A stretch of 11,775 nt of DNA, taken from contig NWUY0300011694.1 in NCBI GenBank assembly GCA_004151065.3, positions 1-11,775 on the forward strand, written 5' to 3'. Both the position numbers and the translations under genes were made by a program. Below the pieces are notes generated by a model. It had not been told where the DNA came from and ran no database searches. It worked only from the letters and a program-made list of their open reading frames with translations. This stretch comes from Larix sibirica. Taxonomy: Eukaryota > Streptophyta > Pinopsida > Pinales > Pinaceae. Positions 1 to 7,761 of this stretch are shown piece after piece; position 1 is the stretch's first letter; every line of letters begins with the position of its first letter.

Positions 1-402
1 TCTTTATTTTATGTTTTTTACTTTAATTTAATAATCATATTAAACAAAAAAATAAATATTACATAATCAACTTTATATATATATGAATATTTATTTAATT
101 TATCATCAACTTTTATATATATATATATATATATATTATGTAATTCATAACAAATATTTTCAAAACCAGTCTTCGATCTACATTATGTTCGCCCTTGTTG
201 TTATTTTTCTTTCACTGCGTGAGTCTAGGGTTTGGGGTGGTCTTACATTTGCATGTTTTCAACTTAATGATGTTCGTTGAACGGAGTTGTCTATTGTGCA
301 TGGTTGTATTCTTCCACCCTCATGCTGCATATTGAGATCGTTGGGATGGGTGAGCGTTTTGCTACTAGGCCAGATACCTACAAGCTACCAATCACATCCT
401 CT
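1..402. other. AT-rich region without recognisable gene
   Basis: The first 170 bases are strongly AT-rich with homopolymer and TA tracts; from about 180 the composition becomes mixed. Short open frames occur on the plus strand but show no recognisable domain, and one of them lies opposite the minus-strand reading frames that begin at 403. I see no promoter or RNA gene that I can support. Confidence 0.5.
114..136. repeat. (TA)n microsatellite
   Basis: About eleven uninterrupted TA units. A shorter TA tract occurs at about 73-82. This is a simple sequence repeat in AT-rich DNA, common in plant intergenic regions and likely length-polymorphic. Confidence 0.9.
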
Positions 403-958
403 CTAAGTGTCAATTTGCAAATAACAGACATAGGATTTTTTACGCGAAAAGACACCTCGAGGAAGTATTTGAAATTTTTTGAGCTTAGACGTAGCAACAA
501 TCATGAAACTCAACAAAGAAAATTGTGTACTAGTCAAATCAAACAAAATGAAATACGAATGAAAAGAGTTAGTTCTAAGAAGATTAGAAAAATGATCAAC
601 CCATAAATCCCAAATAAAATCCTTGAAAATTAACCTGGGAATTCCCCTGCTCACATCATCGATCATGTCAGATTGATTTGGAACAAGGTATTTAATCTCA
701 TCGACATTATTTGAATTTATTAAATCCTCATCGATCACTTTATCATTTTCTTTTACTTTGATGACAAATTGCTCATTGTTGATCAATTTAGGATAAATAC
801 ATTTAGTTTCCTTATCATAATTAATAATAATATATGTATTTTTTTTTATGACTGCGTTGATCAACAATAAACTAAGGATACTTGTCATAAATAGATTGCA
901 AGTTGACCATAGATGAGACTTCACTTTCATGAATGATATGGTCATTTGGGTTAGGAAG
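403..958 (-). pseudogene. third segment of the broken ORF series, unrecognised
   Basis: A further minus-strand frame is open from 999 to 403 (198 codons), again shifted relative to the segment before it. A run of T at about 840-847 (A in the coding sense) is a plausible frameshift site. Just before it the previous frame continues past a stop with a protein-like stretch (DHIIHESEVSSMVNLQS), so the part of this frame before about 840 may be a shadow. After about 840 the sequence is charged and Asn-rich (for example KLINNEQFVIKVKENDKVID), then hydrophobic and aromatic. I recognise no RT, integrase or RNase H motif in it, and its function is unknown. Confidence 0.3.
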
Positions 959-1291
959 CTACATGAATGCAAAATTCCTCTCAGGCCAACAAACATCATT
1001 AATTAAGCCATCATAGTAATCATTGTGAATAGGATGAGTAATTCCCTTAAAAACATAAGATTCTAACTCAAGGGTAGTCTCGTGAAAAGCAAGGTTCTCA
1101 TCCCCAATCATAAGGGATTGAGCATATTCATCATGAATTGAAGGAACAATGGGAGAATCGTTAAAAATATTAGTTGCAACATTATCCAAGTTTAGAAATT
1201 CAAGATTATGACACCTCCTTACAACAATTGATTTCCCCTTTAAGATGATCAATATTTTTCGAGACATCGCATTGCAAATTATAGGACTCAT
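959..1291 (-). pseudogene. continuation of the zinc-knuckle ORF in a shifted frame
   Basis: This 110-codon open frame overlaps the end of the preceding frame by 86 bp and carries on in the same direction. The shift probably lies near 1210-1230, where the upstream frame ends and this one stays open through an acidic, Asn- and Ile-rich stretch. No domain is recognisable. The residue style (Asp/Glu/Asn/His-rich, few stops) resembles the upstream part, which is why I treat the two as one broken coding sequence. A chance open frame cannot be excluded. Confidence 0.35.
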
Positions 1292-1974
1292 CCTTGATTA
1301 AGAATTCATTTCCCAGATTTGAAAAACATGAAGCATTAATATGAGGTGGTATGATATCCTCCTGGTGAATATAAATATGAGGATGACACTTGGAAATAGA
1401 TAGAGAGATGTTGTTGCCAAAAGAGAAAACCTCATGGGTATCTTGCATGCTTGTCTTAGAACAAGTTATGGATGGGAAAAGGAAAGCTAGAGCATTATTC
1501 ATGTTGTGATATTTCTCAGGCTCTCTAAGATCATCAATAGAACTAATGTTAGACTTCAAACTTGCTAAAGGACTCACCATATCATAAGATTCATGACTAC
1601 TGAGGAAGATAGGTGCATATTGGAATGTGACACTAGAATGATCATCTTGATCAAATGGAATATGTCTAGAATCAAGGAGAGAAGGTGTAACAATATTATG
1701 ATTAAAATTCACCTTACTAATTGAAATATTGGGATCAAATAAAACTTTTGGTTTAAACTGAGATTGAGACATGGTTGCGGTAGCATGGACTTCGTCGGTA
1801 AGTTCCCCATCTATAGAAGGATTACCCTTCTTTACTCATTCTTGGTATGACAAGCAGGGTTCACAAGTAGAACGGTTATGGCCCTTGTCGCAAAACATGC
1901 ACCAATGTCATGTGAAAGGATCAACGAAATGTGTTGTCTTAGGTGGATTTAGAAAGTGGGGAACCTCTTTACCT
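1206..1974 (-). pseudogene. gag-like fragment with CCHC zinc knuckle, plus uncharacterised extension
   Basis: Reading the minus strand from 1974, one frame continues to 1206 with two TGA stops (1908-1910 and 1836-1838). Between them, at 1863-1901, lies a CX2CX3GHX4C zinc knuckle (CMFCDKGHNRSTC), preceded by HW and followed by a further Cys. CCHC knuckles are the nucleic-acid-binding motif of retrotransposon Gag nucleocapsids. From the Met at 1772 a 188-residue stretch is open but matches no family I recognise; it is rich in Ser, Asn, His and Asp, and I see no DTG/DSG protease motif. The right end at 1974 is cut by the copia LTR. A gag remnant of an older LTR element is likeliest; a host zinc-knuckle protein is the alternative. 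Confidence 0.55.
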
Positions 1975-2461
1975 TGAACTATAGAACAAAAAAGAAATGA
2001 TAAAAGGGAATAATATTCCAAGAAGAGAGGTGGTGTCTAAAGACAGTATTACAACACTTAAGCATAGCACATTGTGATTAGACCATCAAAATGCATTATC
2101 ACAAAGGATACATCTCATCGTCGCCGTACATAACACAACCCATAGGGTCATCCTTTTATAGTGTCAAGATCTGACAAAATCCTTGAAAGTGAGGAAGATT
2201 TGATCCACAAATAGGGTTTGTTGCTTGTAATGATTTCCACAAAATATGCAATGTCCCAAAGTGTATTCGGTTGTTGTAGTCACGCCAACCACGGTCTTAG
2301 AGACCATCCAGTCATTTTTTCAACCAAATGTTCAGTCGATCCTTTAACTCACTCAGTTGGGACTCCAGTTAACTGCATTGCTAGTCAACTATAGTCTATC
2401 GATGGACTTCCTCGAGAAGATCCATGAGTGTGATGAACCTACACAACCTTTGGTTCCAACA
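1975..2461 (-). repeat. copia 3' LTR
   Basis: About 487 bp, starting TGTTGGAACC at 2461 (minus) directly after a purine-rich tract and ending in CA at 1975. It contains a TATAAAA box about 300 bp in. No coding potential is visible. The start is well supported by the TG end next to the polypurine tract. The end is inferred from the terminal CA and from the zinc-knuckle reading frame resuming immediately beyond it. Confidence 0.75.
2154..2160 (-). promoter_or_regulatory. TATA box in copia LTR
   Basis: TATAAAA on the minus strand, in the context ACTATAAAAGGATG. It is correctly oriented and placed to be the core promoter of the LTR (the U3/R boundary would follow about 25-35 bp downstream). Confidence 0.6.
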
Positions 2462-2468
2462 CCCCACC
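2462..2468 (-). promoter_or_regulatory. copia polypurine tract
   Basis: GGTGGGG on the minus strand, immediately before the LTR start. This is the position and composition expected for the plus-strand priming site of reverse transcription. Confidence 0.65.
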
Positions 2469-2489
2469 ATCAGTACAATGCCCTAGATA

Positions 2490-2777
2490 TTTAGGAGATA
2501 AAATTACGTTCTTTAAAAATCCCCTCATAATTGCAGCTTCCTAAAGCCCAATCATAACCTAATGTTTCACGAACTTAGCTTCTGGTAAAGTCTTTGTAAA
2601 AATACCAGCTACTTGATCATCTGCCCTGTAGTAAAAAAGTGAGACAACATTTTCTCGTACCAACCGTCTCAAATAATGAACATGAAGTTCAACATGCTTC
2701 ATCTTTCTATGAGCAATAGGGTTATCAAAAACTAGTACTCTAATTATCACAATAACTAATAGTTGATACCTAAACAT
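2490..2777 (-). pseudogene. copia RNase H C-terminal part / pol end
   Basis: The frame encodes the end of the Ty1/copia RNase H domain. It shows NPIAHRKMKHVELHVHYLRR, then an ENVVSL/DDQVAGIFTKTLPEAKF-type terminus, which is the conserved copia pol C-terminus (NPV-H-RTKHI-type block followed by DQ-AD-FTK). Just upstream, YCDN at 2743-2754 holds a catalytic Asp, but the following Gln codon is TAG. After the conserved end come a stop and a short non-conserved tail before the polypurine tract. It joins directly onto RT/RNase H copy A. Confidence 0.8.
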
Positions 2778-3528
2778 GAAATATAAGCTCTTCGAGAAGC
2801 CAATGAATCCAAACTGCCTCTATACCTACATTGACAACGCCACGATCCTCTGCTCTGGTAGTCAATAGAGAGACTAACTTCTTTTTCTTACATGACCAGA
2901 CTAGGTGTCTAGAACTTAGTCAAAACACATAGCCAGAACTAGACTTGTAGTGTTAATGACATCTCCCTAGTCGAAATCAATGAATCTGACTAGTGGTTCT
3001 ATACTGCGACAATACTTAATACCATACTAATAAGTGCCCTGAATATAGCGAACAATTATTTTTGCATATTTCCAGTGGATTTCTCGAGGATATTGCATGA
3101 GATGGGAGACCACACTAACAACAAAGGAAAGATACAGATGATTGTGAGTTAATTAAATAAGGATATTGACCAACTGTCAATAAAGAGTGGCATTGACTCA
3201 TGGAGAGTCACAGTCTTTCGACAAATTCACTCCCGACTGATAAGTTGTATCACACGATTTACAATTGTCCATATTGAATCGTTTCAATATATCCATGGCA
3301 TATTTAGGTTGAGAAAGAAAGATACCATCATCCATTTGCAAAATTTGAATTCCAGGAAAGAAATGCAATAGACCAAGGTCAATAATTTAAAAGGTATCTG
3401 CAAATTGTTTCTTCAAACCGAAAATCAAATTGACATTATTTCTAGTTATGACTAAATCATCAACATACGATGCCATAATCAAAGTATCACCATGAACATG
3501 TAATACNTACTTTGAATGTCACAATGGA
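2757..3528 (-). pseudogene. copia RT-RNase H segment, copy A (YVDD present)
   Basis: Read on the minus strand, this piece runs from just after the AWYVKID-type block of RT, through the catalytic YVDDLVITRNN motif (YVDD at 3456-3467), a GLLHFFPGIQILQMDDGIFL block, PKYAMDILKRFNMD, and the RNase H start (HLMQYPREIHWK, RYIQGT-YGIKY). It is heavily decayed, with several in-frame stops, for example where RNase H normally has DWAG. An ambiguous base n lies at 3507. The piece aligns along its length with copy B immediately to the right, about three quarters identical by eye, so this is an old tandem duplicate. Confidence 0.8.
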
Positions 3529-4252
3529 TAATAGTCAAGGCCTGAACATGAAAACTAAGCTCTACTAAAATCTTACGGATCCAAACTTCCTATGTAACTG
3601 CATTGATAGCACCATGATAATTTGCTTCAATAGTCTAAAGAGAGACTACCTTATGCTTCCTACACGACCAGACCAAGGGTCTAGAACTAAGTTGAAACAC
3701 ATATCCAAAAGTGGAATTTCGGTCGTCAATGTAACCTCCCCATTCAGAATAAGTAAACCTGACCAACGGTTTTGAATTGCGATAATACTTAATACCATAT
3801 TGATAAGTTCCTTTAATATAACGAACAATTATCTTTGCAACTTTCCGTTGGCTTTCTTGAGGATCCTGCATGAACCGGGAAACCACACTAACAAAAACGG
3901 AGATATCATGTCAATTGTGAGTTAAGTAAATCAGGATACCGACCAACTATTGATAAAGAGTGTCGTTGACTCGTGGAGAGTTACAATCCTTCGACAATTT
4001 TATGCCTGGATGATAAGATGTAACACAAGACTTATAGGCATCCATTTTAAATTATTTCAAAATATCCAAAGCATATTTTGATTGAGAAAGAAAGATACCC
4101 CCATCCATTTGCAAAATTTGAATGCTAAATAAGAAATGCAACAAAAAAAATCAATCTTGACGTACCAAGCATGAGGTGCTTGTTTCAAACCATACAAGGA
4201 TTTCTTCAATCTACAAACAAGACCAAAATCTATCACAAAACTAGGAAGTTGT
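3529..4252 (-). pseudogene. copia RT-RNase H segment, copy B (YVDD deleted), with RT start
   Basis: The minus strand begins in mid-RT at a QQLPSFV block (family consensus QQPPGFV-like), then CRLKKSLYGLKQAPHAWY (4162-4215). Directly after KID it jumps to the block before IQILQMDGGIFL. Compared with copy A, about 150 bp with the catalytic YVDD are missing (deletion point about 4140-4150). The RNase H start is well preserved: VSRFMQDPQESQRK, RYIKGTYQYGIKY, NSKPLVRFTYSEWGG, SGYVFQLSS-like and VWSCRKHKVVSL at 3635-3886. It ends at EVWIRKILVELSFHVQA, where copy A begins. This copy could not encode active polymerase. Confidence 0.85.
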
Positions 4253-4435
4253 TGTTGTAGTCTTAGGAATCGTATATGTCACAAGTAGTACATCATATAA
4301 ATATATAAAATCACATGAGCATATAACATACATGAACAAGATAGAAGAGTAAGTGGGACAACATCAACAAGACTTTTGTATTAATAGGTATATAAATATT
4401 GTACAACAATGTCTCTTATTCCTGGCTCACCATCC

Positions 4436-4443
4436 TATATATA
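4436..4443 (-). promoter_or_regulatory. candidate TATA box in gypsy LTR
   Basis: TATATATA on the minus strand followed by GGATGGTGAG, inside the LTR about 105 bp from its start. This is a plausible core-promoter position, but AT-rich sequence further along the LTR offers alternatives. Confidence 0.4.
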
Positions 4444-4487
4444 TTGTTTACAGGTAGTTATTTAGTGATTGTCTTGTCAGCTAACCA

Positions 4488-4523
4488 ACCGACTGGACCG
4501 ACCCGTCGGAGGACTTAGTCGGC
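4488..4523. promoter_or_regulatory. cluster of three DRE/CRT-type cores (RCCGAC) in LTR U3
   Basis: ACCGAC at 4488-4493 and 4497-4502 (plus), and GCCGAC at 4518-4523 (minus), all within 36 bp in the first 60 bp of the LTR. RCCGAC is the established core bound by DREB/CBF factors of the AP2/ERF family in drought and cold responses. The same element uses GTCGG often elsewhere, so functional meaning is uncertain. Confidence 0.4.
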
Positions 4524-4546
4524 CAATTGACTAGGCTCCTCCAACA

Positions 4547-4557
4547 TCTCCCCCACC
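4547..4557 (-). promoter_or_regulatory. gypsy polypurine tract
   Basis: GGTGGGGGAGA on the minus strand, directly abutting the TGTTGG start of the LTR. It is the expected plus-strand primer site and fixes the LTR boundary. Confidence 0.75.
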
Positions 4558-4612
4558 AACAAAACGTTTACTCGTTCCAAAGAGAACAAGGAGATGCAAA
4601 AATGAAAGACTG

Positions 4613-5253
4613 TTAATACAAGTGCTTGTTCAAATTTTCTTACGGTTGTGGAAAAATGGATGTGGAAATCAACTGGTTATATTCTATGCATGCTTTGACA
4701 ATATCACTGGTAGAAGAGGCAAGTCTTCAGTGGAAACATTCCCATTCATGTAGAACGGTCTGCATACTTAGACAGAGTGAAGTGAGGTTTGCGAGTTTAG
4801 TAATATTTTCAGTAACTGTGTTGTCTTTAACATTTTGCAGTTCTAGTCGTAGAATCGAATGATGGTTGTTGGCATCGAAAATTAACTTGCCAATTTGGTC
4901 TGTTAAGATGCCGAATTCTGCTTGTGCAGGCTTTGATTTCTTCGACCACTGATCTGCCTTTTTCTGGACTTCTGATAGTCGGTTCTATTCAAGCACAATT
5001 TGCTGCTACAAATCCTATAAAGTTGTCGGATCTACAATGGTCTTCCGCTAAAATATATTTGCTAAATTATTTTGAATTTTACTTATTTCTACATAAACTT
5101 GTCCATAATGTGAGTACCAATTGTTTAGAACATTGGCCAACCGTTTTGCTACTGGTTCATACTCTTCAGTTTATTGTGTTGTTCCAAGAAGAGTCGGTGT
5201 TTGTTATCAACAACATTGTTGTCTATTGTTCATTCTCTCGATTCCTTTGAGTT
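4613..5253 (-). pseudogene. post-pol extra ORF, C-terminal coiled-coil-like end
   Basis: Minus-strand frame ending in TAA at 4613-4615, about 55 bp before the polypurine tract. Stretches such as LNNWYSHYGQVYVEISKIQN, LSEVQKKADQWSKK and GILTDQIGKLIFDANNHHS are helical in character, with spaced Leu/Ile and many Lys, Gln and Glu, suggesting a coiled coil. There are several in-frame stops. Comparison with the paralogous segment 7577-7761 shows a one-base deletion here at about 5165 (a run of two T instead of three), which breaks the frame between this end and the part upstream. No hydrophobic membrane segment is seen. The function is unknown. Confidence 0.55.
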
Positions 5254-7574
5254 GATACTTCTTCTAAAATGGCAAGTAGGGATCCAAACAAACTCGTTAT
5301 TTGATCCAAAGGATTTTTGGTTAGTGGTCCGTGCAGTGTTGGCTCTACCTCCCTGATTAGGCTTTCACAAGTTTTTAGAACTTCTGTTTGTTGATCATCA
5401 ACACTGCCCAATTTTCATTTGTCTCTCGACCATCTTTTCTTTTGTTCTTTGATCATGGCCTGCAGGAGATTTTCAAGTTCATGGTATTTGGCTACAACAA
5501 GATCAAAATTGATTGGGGCACCTCAGTAATTTGTTATTGACTAAAGAGAGGTCCACGAAGGATTCCCTTGTGACTGTTTTTTCTTTTTCTTCTTCTTTTG
5601 TGTTGGTTTGACTGATTACTGACTGTGTAGAGGAGGGGTAGGAAAAAGTGTAGAAGTGGTGGAGGTAGTCGGAACAGAAGAGTGTGGAGCCGATGACATT
5701 AGAACAGTCGAGGTTGGAATAGACGAGACAATAATAGAAGATAGAGGAGGGATGGAGGTTGACTGAGTAGGCATGGTCGGGACATGCAGTGCAGTCGAGG
5801 GTGGGTTATTTTGTACAACTAGGCTAGAGGAACTATTAACATGTTGGGGTGAAACATTCATTGTCGATGGTGTTGAAGAAGTTAGGGTACTAACTAAAAT
5901 GGTGGAAGGGGGAAGTGATTGGCTAGCGGTGACTGTGGACTGAGTAAATATTGGTGAATCCATACGTTATGGGGAAACACTTTCCATGGTGACTTGGTGC
6001 ATTCCTGTTATAACTGGTTGCTTGGGTATTTTTAGCGACTTCTTAGAAATTTTGACTCCAAGGGGTGGTGTCGCTCGGGTTTCAGGTGGTGAGGTCGACT
6101 CTCTGATAACTTGTGTGGTTGTGATATTTTTCCAGTTGGGGAATTTATCTGGAAAGGGAGCAATGAAATTATGGAAATTTGTATCTTGGAGAGTTGTAAC
6201 ATTGGCTTTCTCCGCCAGAATTTGTTCAATGGGAATCGGAGAGGCAGGAGGGTAATTATCGAGAACTGGCATAGGGTTTTCTACTTGATATTCCATTCAA
6301 ATTTTTAGCTTTTGGGTTGCGGAGAAATTACCTTAGCAAGCTCAGATTTTGCAACCAAATTCTTTTCAATTTTTTGTTCGATTGTGATCTTGTTGAGAAC
6401 TGTGTATTTGAGGACTTGTTCAACTTATCCATGTAATTATTGTATTTTGTCCTTAGTTGGTGCATATAATACCAAATTCCTCTTCTTAGACTTCTTATAT
6501 TTGAAAGTTTGTTTCAATATATATATTTGTTTTGCTATAAGATCGAGTATTTCCTTGGATAAGTCGGGCTCTGACTCTACCTCTTCTTGCGCTTCATCTT
6601 CTTTTGTTATTTCTCCCGACGACTTCTCTGTTTCTGTCGGCTTAGGCTGATTCTTCAACAATACGATAACCAGGGGGTTTTCTTCTTCTTTGGTTGGGCC
6701 ACAAATGTCTAAGTATAGACCGGATTCATATGCTTCTTCCTTTTCTCCATAAAAAAATGGTTGTTGTAACTCTTGGACTTCTTTCCATGCAAAATATGGT
6801 ATCCGGTAGACTGTATTTAATTGTTTTGCAAAATCATTGAAAATGTCTTGGAAGGATAGATAGTAGACTAACTCGGCTGCATCCCCTGCTGCACCTTGTA
6901 GGAACCATATTTTTGTGTAGTTGAGTTCGAGCTGGATGTGTGCAATCGGTGGTAGACTTCGACGGATGGGTTGTGAGGCCCTCCATCTTAATGAGGTAGT
7001 CTTGAGGACTTGGAACCAATTTTCAAATCATAACTTAGTGACTTTAGGACCCTTGGGGCAGCCGTGGGGTTGGAATATCTTAAACTATTCATTAATGGTA
7101 TCGACCTTGTTGTGAAGGAAGGGTTTCCGACTGGGGTTATCTCATACATTGCTAACCAAATAAGTAAAGAAGGGTATTGAATCGTTGATCCTGTCTCCTG
7201 GAATTTTTTGCAAGTCGCTTTGATGACTACGGCTAAGTATTCGACCCAATTGAATACTTTGGCTTATGTGGCTATGGATTTTAAAGCTTCCAGCATGTCG
7301 AGCCTGGTGGCTAATGATCGGTCGGTATTGGTGAAGCATATTTATACTATTATAGAAGCGAATGTGTATGTCTGACACAGGATTTTGTTAATTACTAACA
7401 CTTCTGAGTTCTTTCCTTTAAGGGTTCCAGTGAATTCTCCAATTAACTGTGGTTTGACATCGATGGGTAATTGTGACCCTTGATTTGGTAAGCCGGTCAC
7501 AAGTGCAATACGTGTAGCATTGATTTCGACTAGTTCATCAAACCATAGCTTTCCTTTGTGGTATCTGCTAACAA
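5071..7574. repeat. 2.5-kb tandem duplication, copy 1
   Basis: Matches 7577-10082 with an offset of 2,508 bp over 5254-7574. By direct reading I find two substitutions there (6245 C versus 8753 A; 6804 C versus 9312 T). From 5253 leftwards identity falls at once to about 86%, with a small length difference. The copies share the microhomology TATYTGCTAA at their ends. Confidence 0.95.
5254..7574 (-). pseudogene. post-pol extra ORF body, duplicate copy 1
   Basis: Read from 7574 downwards the coding sequence moves through three frames. The first (to 7342) contains KLWFDELVEINATRIALVTG and GLPNQGSQLPIDVKPQL. The second (to about 6320) has a globular-looking stretch with ELVYYLSFQDIFNDFAKQLN and PYFAWKEVQELQQPFFYGEK, then an acidic KEDEAQEEVESEPDLSKEI and a Lys-rich patch. 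The third (6296-5254) carries a Pro-rich segment, a Ser/Thr/Pro-rich stretch of over 100 residues (5616-5963), a Lys tract near 5590-5605 that could act as a nuclear localisation signal, and a helical segment (5223-5411). In-frame stops such as TAA after ESVSP fit loss of Gln or Arg codons by C-to-T change. I do not recognise the family. Confidence 0.55.
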
Positions 7575-7575
7575 N

Positions 7576-7761
7576 TTTTGAATTTTGCTCATTTCTACAA
7601 AAACTTGTCCATAATGTGAATACCAATTGTTTAAAACACTAGCCAACCATTTTGATACCAGTTCATACTCTTTCAGTTTATTATAGAGATCCAAGAAGAC
7701 TCAATGTTGGTTGTCCAACAATATTTTTGTCTATTTTTCATTCTCCTTATTCCTTTGAGTC
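7576..7761 (-). pseudogene. post-pol extra ORF, second and diverged copy of the C-terminal segment
   Basis: Homologous to 5071-5253 but about 14% different, whereas the sequence just to its right is almost identical to copy 1. On the minus strand it reads YNKLKEYELVSKWLASVLNN and YSHYGQVFVEMSKIQ in one open frame, with the base that copy 1 has lost. It then stops abruptly at the ambiguous base 7575, where copy 1 of the body begins again (VSRYHKGKLW). It represents a different member of the same family. Differences such as K/R and E/D suggest it diverged while still coding. Confidence 0.6.

Larger units (their letters stand above)
1975..4252 (-). mobile_element. Ty1/copia LTR retrotransposon, 3' part (RT-RNase H-PPT-3' LTR), truncated by nested insertion
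   Basis: The order read on the minus strand is the one expected for the 3' end of a copia element: RT (CRLKKSLYGLKQAPHAWY at 4162-4215, YVDD at 3456-3467), RNase H (YCDN at 2743-2754, then HRKMKHVELH and a DQVAGIFTK-type end), a polypurine tract and an LTR beginning TGTTGGAACC. The 5' LTR, gag, protease, integrase and RT start are absent because the sequence is interrupted at about 4252 by another element's LTR. The left end, ...TTCA, abuts the zinc-knuckle ORF, which fits insertion there. A target-site duplication (candidate AGGTA on the minus strand) cannot be tested without the other end. Stops and frameshifts show the element is dead. Confidence 0.85.
4253..4546 (-). repeat. gypsy 3' LTR
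   Basis: Starts TGTTGGAGGAGCC at 4546 (minus) right after GGTGGGGGAGA and ends ...CTACAACA at about 4253, giving TGTTG/CAACA inverted ends and a length near 294 bp. Because CAACAACAAC is repetitive here, the outer end may lie at 4250, 4253 or 4256. A TATATATA candidate lies about 105 bp in. The first 60 bp are dense in CCGAC/GTCGG motifs. Confidence 0.75.

Noticed and set aside
277-606. Plus-strand 109-codon frame
   Set aside because: Overlaps the minus-strand frame 403-999, shows no domain, and has no promoter or start context to favour it. Either strand could be chance; the minus strand is preferred because it continues the zinc-knuckle series.
3646-3828. Minus-strand 60-codon frame overlapping copia RNase H
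   Set aside because: Out of frame with the conserved RNase H motifs in 3635-3886; a shadow.
5986-6308. Plus-strand open frames (89 and 65 codons), repeated at 8494-8816
   Set aside because: They lie opposite the Pro-rich minus-strand frame, have no domain character, and are duplicated only because the DNA is. Treated as antisense shadows.
6312-6650. Plus-strand 112-codon frame rich in Cys, Phe and Ser, hydrophobic, repeated at 8820-9158
   Set aside because: Antisense to the acidic/Lys-rich minus-strand segment; the hydrophobic look comes from reading Lys/Glu codons backwards. Not evidence of a membrane protein.
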